64,000 nt of DNA, taken from positions 1,457,501 through 1,521,500 of the forward strand of contig NW_022145597.1 of assembly GCF_000002235.5 (NCBI RefSeq), given 5' to 3'. A program made the translations under genes and the position numbers. The notes below the pieces were generated by a model, which was not told where the DNA came from, searched no databases, and saw only the letters and a list, made by a program, of their open reading frames with translations. The DNA comes from Strongylocentrotus purpuratus (Eukaryota; Echinodermata; Echinoidea; Camarodonta; Strongylocentrotidae). Below are positions 59,180-64,000 of this stretch, one piece after another. The number at the start of each line of letters is the position of its first letter. Positions within the stretch are counted from its first letter, which is position 1.

Positions 59180-61552
59180 CCTCGACATTTTTCGCGATAA
59201 TTTTTTAACGCAAGAAAATCTTGTACTGAAATTTTGTGACTTTTTTCTTTCGAGTCTTGCGCATCTTTTGAAAGAAATTTTTCGAAAATCGGACCTACCG
59301 TTACAAATTCACGTGTCCTTTTGTCTTTGCATGTCAGCCCGAAAATCGCTCATTTTTGTGATTTGTGTACAAAACATATGGAAATCTCATTTTTCAAACG
59401 TTAGTGGCGGTCTAAGATTCGAATCCTCAACCGTTGGATTATTATTCAAGTATAACATGAACGTTATATGGCACAACCATACTATAGCTCATTTTCTAAT
59501 AGGCCTATACGTGTTTTTTTTTTCCGGTCTTTTAATATTTTGACCTGGGGTGTTGAAAATGCCCTATAAGGAATGAGCGAGTATGAAATGTTATTTCTTA
59601 CCTGGGAGGTGGTGCAGGAAAACAATGAGAGCCAAAGCCCACGACTTGTTATGTACGTTATTCTCTACCTCACCGAATACACAAAATTATATGAATACAA
59701 TTATGTCATATTTTATGTTCCTAGCAATATACAAGTGTATTATGTAGATTCAAACTCGAGAGAGAAGGCGGACTTCTGCTTAATCCCATAAAGGGGTTTC
59801 CGTCTAATAAAGGACCATTCATACATCCGTCGATTCCATCTATAAATTGGTTTGTTAACTCATGCTTGATGAATGTATATGGTAACGTAGGAATATCAAA
59901 TGGCAATTTTCCTGAATGCTCTGGTATATTGGAATATAACTTGTACGATTCAGCAAATTGAAGGAAATGCGAACTTCATTGATGACTCTCCCTTTTTTTG
60001 GCGGGGGGAATTTAAGTTATATACATTCATGTATGTAAGACGTGAATGCATAATATGGATATTTTTATCACATGCGTCGAGAACTCTGCTGAGTTTTATT
60101 CGCATGCTTGTTAGTTTTTTCTGCCTGTTATGCATCTTCTCATAATAAAATTTCTTGGGAAACGTCGAGCTAATCGATGACTAAAATTATTCCAAATATT
60201 GTTAGTTCCTTGTTTGTTTGTCTTGTTATGTTTCTTTGACTTTTTTTTCTTACTTGTTTTAACTCTTTAGTTGCTGTTATTGTTGTTTTTCTGAGAAATG
60301 GCAATGAACATCTTCTTTTGAAGGATTTAAGCTCATTTGTTATCGAATTATTGTTATTGTTATTATTGTTATTATTAAGTATTTGGCATATTTGATTAAA
60401 CCAATACAGTGTGCTTTCCATTATCATCTATTGCCCCTTCTTTCTTTCTCCAACTCTCATACACTCTCTTACTTTGTTTTTCTCTTATCCCCTCTCCCTC
60501 GCTTTCTCTCAATCCCCATCTCCCCTTCTCTCTACCTCACACCCTCATTGCTGACATGTTTGTCCCCACCGTTGTTCCTTTTTTTTTTATAGTGACAAAG
60601 AGATGTACAACTGTGATTAAGACAAAACAAATTTATTATTTATTTCGAACACTCGAGAATGCAAAATATATTATCTTTATTCATTAATGGAATGTAACAC
60701 AAACTGACATAAGACAATAGTTTTGGGTATTTGAATGTACAGGTAGTAGGAAAATCAATGTACAAATTGATATGTACATCGATAAATACTGATATCTACG
60801 TCTTATTCATGCTCGAAACAGAGCCATCTAAATTATTCAGTACAAATGTATTCACCATTTTAAGGCCGAAGAATTATCTATTAATTCCGAGGAACTACAA
60901 GGGGAGAAATTAGAATACTATAACACTGGAAGGTAAAATCAATCAAGGGTATATATGCTTCCGTATGTAATATTTAACCTGACATGTAGCAACAGACGAT
61001 GACAATATGCCCATGAATATCTGGGTCTTGATACTTTTATGATGCCCTACAAAGCAATAATTGTATATCTAATTACAACGGTTTATAGAGAGAGGTCGCT
61101 TTTTCTGTCCCCTCCCCAGAATAAGTCAGTGTCGAATGTGAGTCACGTGTTTTTAATATAAAGCATGGTAGATTAAGCCTAGTAATCACATAAACGTTTT
61201 AGAGAGTCTTCCATGAATTAACTTATCATGATAGCCTTAAACAATGTCTTGATTTTCTTTATGATAGAACACGTTATTATATGAATAAATGGTGAAGTTG
61301 CATGCAGTGCTCATTCTAGGTTTAATGGATGGAACAAGTTAATTGACACATTTAAAAAAACATATCAACATTAATGTTTTAATTAGAATCATATCCATAC
61401 GACTGCTTCCTACCTACCCCTCCCCCGGGGCGATTTTCTCCTTAACCACCCCTCCCCCTATTGAAATAAACATGATAAGTCTCCAATAGCTATCCAATAT
61501 CCAAACAGTCTTCTGAGAATGAGGGGCCAACAAAAAGACAAGGAATCCTAGC
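59180..61552. other. No gene seen
   Basis: Facing G10 and C13 runs at 59149 and 59169 at its left edge. Several 60-90-codon frames, none convincing. ATT trinucleotides at 60345 and a CT-rich stretch at 60440-60560. Confidence 0.45.
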
Positions 61553-61556
61553 TTAA

Positions 61557-61743
61557 AACTTTTCTGCCATAGTTTACAGGAGGGATTAGACCGCCCTACA
61601 AGGTAACTGGACAGGTGGTTATCTCATCAACTCAGCTCTCAGTTAACATAAGAAAAAGAGGATCATGGGGGACCAATGGTCACCGATTAAGCATTGTTTG
61701 TTATATAGAGGGCGCAAGTAGCTACAAGTAGTGCAGTGGGCCT
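61557..61743 (-). mobile_element. TTAA-type short repeat (family 5), copy 3, inverted
   Basis: The reverse complement of the 25545 copy, also 187 bp, between TTAA at 61553-61556 and 61744-61747. Carries GGGATTAGACCGCCC, AGAGGATCATGGGGGACC and GTGCAGTGGGCCT. The equal length and TTAA flanks in all three copies define the element. Confidence 0.7.
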
Positions 61744-61977
61744 TTAAAACTTATATATGTCACCGTCTGTCTCTATTAGCGTGACATATTGGATATTATT
61801 TCTCTGTGGCATGATTTATTCACCGATTCGCAAGATGAATCTACCTAATACAATATAACATAAAACAAACAAAAAAGAATAAATAATGGGAGAATAAAGA
61901 TTTGAAAAAGGTTAGACTTTTCCTAACGTGCGGCAGTGAGAATATATGAGTTCTTTTTGCCCAATGAAAAAACAGTC

Positions 61978-62155
61978 TCTGATAAAAGAGAAGACGAAGC
62001 AGAAGAAGAAGTAAAAGGAGGGGAAAAGGAGAAGGAGGGGGAGGTGGAGAAGGAAATGTGATGAAGAAGAAGAAAAAAAAACTGAAGAAGAAGGAGGAGA
62101 AAAATAAGGAGGAGTCAGAGAAAACGGAGAAGACGAAGAAGAAGAAGAAGACAGC
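61978..62155. repeat. (GAA)n-rich purine tract
   Basis: AGAAGAAG and AGGAGG variants over about 175 bases. The minus-strand Ser/Phe frame is an artefact. Confidence 0.9.
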
Positions 62156-62430
62156 ATCGCATAAATTATGTTACACCCAAGTAATATCTCATTCTTCATC
62201 TGCCTATCTGAAGAAAAAAAAATCGTAATACCATCTGTACCATCAAGACATCAACCATCCCCCCCTTTGTTGCTACGGTCTTCACAGTTTCGAAAATGAT
62301 GTTCTTCCACTGTCTCATTTTTGTCTTCCTTGAAGCATGTTAAATACGGTTTTAACGGATTTCTAGATTTTCTTTTTCATTTCATTTCACGGATACTGCT
62401 GGAAGACGATAGGTTATCCGATTCTAGGGC

Positions 62431-62450
62431 AATATATATATATATATATA
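62431..62450. repeat. Short (TA)n
   Basis: Ten uninterrupted dinucleotides. Confidence 0.9.
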
Positions 62451-64000
62451 GATTTATATAAAATTGATAATTATTTAAATTTATGTATGTGGTACAAAAA
62501 GCAACAACCTCCTGTTGTCATTTCATCAAAATCTGTTAATTTGTCAGTATTAAATCTTGAACTTTGAGCTGTGGTCGAAGCTATATAGAAGATCTGTTGT
62601 TTATGTCGAATCTACAAGCGGAATACGAGGAAAGCAGATGAGGGATAAGAAGGTCGTGTTTTCTGTGCGTATCTGTATCACTAGGTCGACTAGATGTTGA
62701 TCTAAGGGGAAGTCGTTTGAAGATATCCCTGCGGATTCTATCTAATTCAAACAAACCCACATAAAAAAAACAGGGCATATTATTTCAGAGTCTAGTTTCT
62801 TTTTGAGTTGATGTATGTTTAGACGCCTCTCTCATTCTTTCTTTCCCTCTTCCTTCGTTTCAAATTTTTCTGTTTTTATGTTTATTAATCCTGCTTGATC
62901 ATAACACAGAGGCAAGGGGTTATATTTTAGTAGTGGATATGTTTGCACACATGCTCCGTGCTTTAACTTTATTACACTGCAAATAACGGAATGAAGCTTA
63001 ACGATTCTCAAAAACAAGCAATTCTCTTCTATAAAGCCTCCAGTTTTCAACTGCTACTGTTATTCGAAATGAAACAGTGGTTGGAATTCGAGGCGCCCAT
63101 AGAAAATAGGCAAGTCTTCAAATGTTGCCAAAAATGCATCGTAGTCAAAGATATTTCTTCTTATTGTTATAGAAATTCAAGTGCTCGTATCGCTTACGAG
63201 AATGCTTTCCAGTCTGAAATTCCTGCCACAAAATGGTGATGATGGGGAAAAAGGTACATCTCTGCACTTTTTTTTTCAAGAATGAAATCCAAAGTCAATA
63301 ACACTGCCTCCAGGAATCTAAACAAAGTCCACCCACTGGTTTCGGATGATTTTCCACCCGAAAAAAATGTTTGCTTTTTTTAAAGAAGATCCCTATCTTT
63401 CTTATCATGGGTTTTCGCATTGGATATGGCTAGAAACGGACCGATATTTGCTTTAATCTCTTCGATTCAAACTAATGCTATTAGAACACTTCAGTAATGT
63501 CAACGCATCACGAATGATATAAGCTGATATGATGTTTATCTGATCGTTGGTTGCTTTTTAAGAGGCATAGAAATGACTGAAAACTCAAGGTGAATAGCCT
63601 ATGAAGTGTTTGAATTTTGTTGTTGTTATCAGTTATTACGTTTCATCTCAGGAATACGATGCGAACATGTTACTCCTGAAACAATCTTAAACGGTTTCAG
63701 ATATGTTGTAAATGCATTCTTGCATTTTTCTACGCTATTAGTCTTATAAAACATATACAAACAATATCTGGACTTATTTTTTATTCTCCTTTGATTATGC
63801 GCAAATAAACGATATAAATAATTGTGAGGAATGTAAAAGTGAAAAGCAAAAGTTTTAATAATAATTAAATTAAATTTTAAAATTATCGGCCAGTATTAAG
63901 TGACACAAGTCGAACGTGTATGCGATATTGCCGTTCGAATCCTCACAAAAAAGACATTGTTTCCAACAGTATTGCTATGATCAACTTTACATTCCTTTTA
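62451..64000. other. No gene seen
   Basis: An 82-codon frame at 62991-63239 (ending NAFQSEIPATKW) is the best of this stretch but has no splice sites or homologue in its favour. Confidence 0.45.

Overview
This window reads as nuclear DNA of a metazoan, most likely a marine invertebrate. It is A+T-rich (roughly two thirds by eye), full of microsatellites and poly-G/poly-C runs, has GT-AG type splice signals, and carries tRNA-derived SINEs, a LINE 3' end and many short non-autonomous DNA transposons. The style of the SINE, LINE and MITE sequences makes an echinoderm my first guess, but this rests on recalled repeat style, not a database match. There is no sign of operons, ribosome-binding sites, prophage, CRISPR, rRNA or intact tRNA genes.

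The best-supported gene is on the minus strand. One exon (32849 down to 32076) has a clear acceptor, a 333-base leader without any ATG, an ATG at 32516 and a strong GTAAGC donor at 32075. It encodes 147 residues: a signal peptide, an alanine run, amphipathic helices and two basic cleavage sites bracketing a 10-residue peptide. It looks like a secreted prepropeptide or prohormone; I do not recognise the family. A GC-elevated, CRE-bearing segment near 41.4-41.9 kb could be its promoter and first non-coding exon (inference). Other coding signals are short candidate exons: a two- to three-exon set at 7589-8426 (+), a very basic exon at 44541-44639 (-) that resembles a GPCR third intracellular loop, a long open frame at 2056-2690 (-), and weaker ones at 27213, 40987, 50309, 50675 and 54000 (+). 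Only those with compatible phase or good splice sites are listed.

Much of the rest is mobile DNA. At least four families of short elements flanked by TTAA (termini starting AGG or AGA) lie at 12059, 25545, 29620, 47747, 53392, 54927 and 61557. One of them (29853-30351) sits inside another (29620-30507), and a separate uninterrupted copy of the host element (54927-55313) shows the empty site. A 668-bp element with TA target duplication and ~200-bp inverted repeats (57272-57939) and a 297-bp element (49796-50092) are further clean MITEs. tRNA-derived SINEs are at 1735, 20017, 25848, 52155, 53151 and 54637.

Simple repeats: (TA)n at 55, 33772/33900, 35096 and 62431; GA/CT tracts at 5083, 12547, 13243 and 51524; (CTT)n at 37221; (GT)n at 45730; AGG and AAT tracts at 46278-46575; (GAA)n at 61978. 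A ~131-bp unit is tandemly duplicated at 33729-33990, and a ~159-bp unit is duplicated with an added hairpin at 16985-17350. The remaining long stretches are A+T-rich non-coding DNA in which I see no supportable gene.
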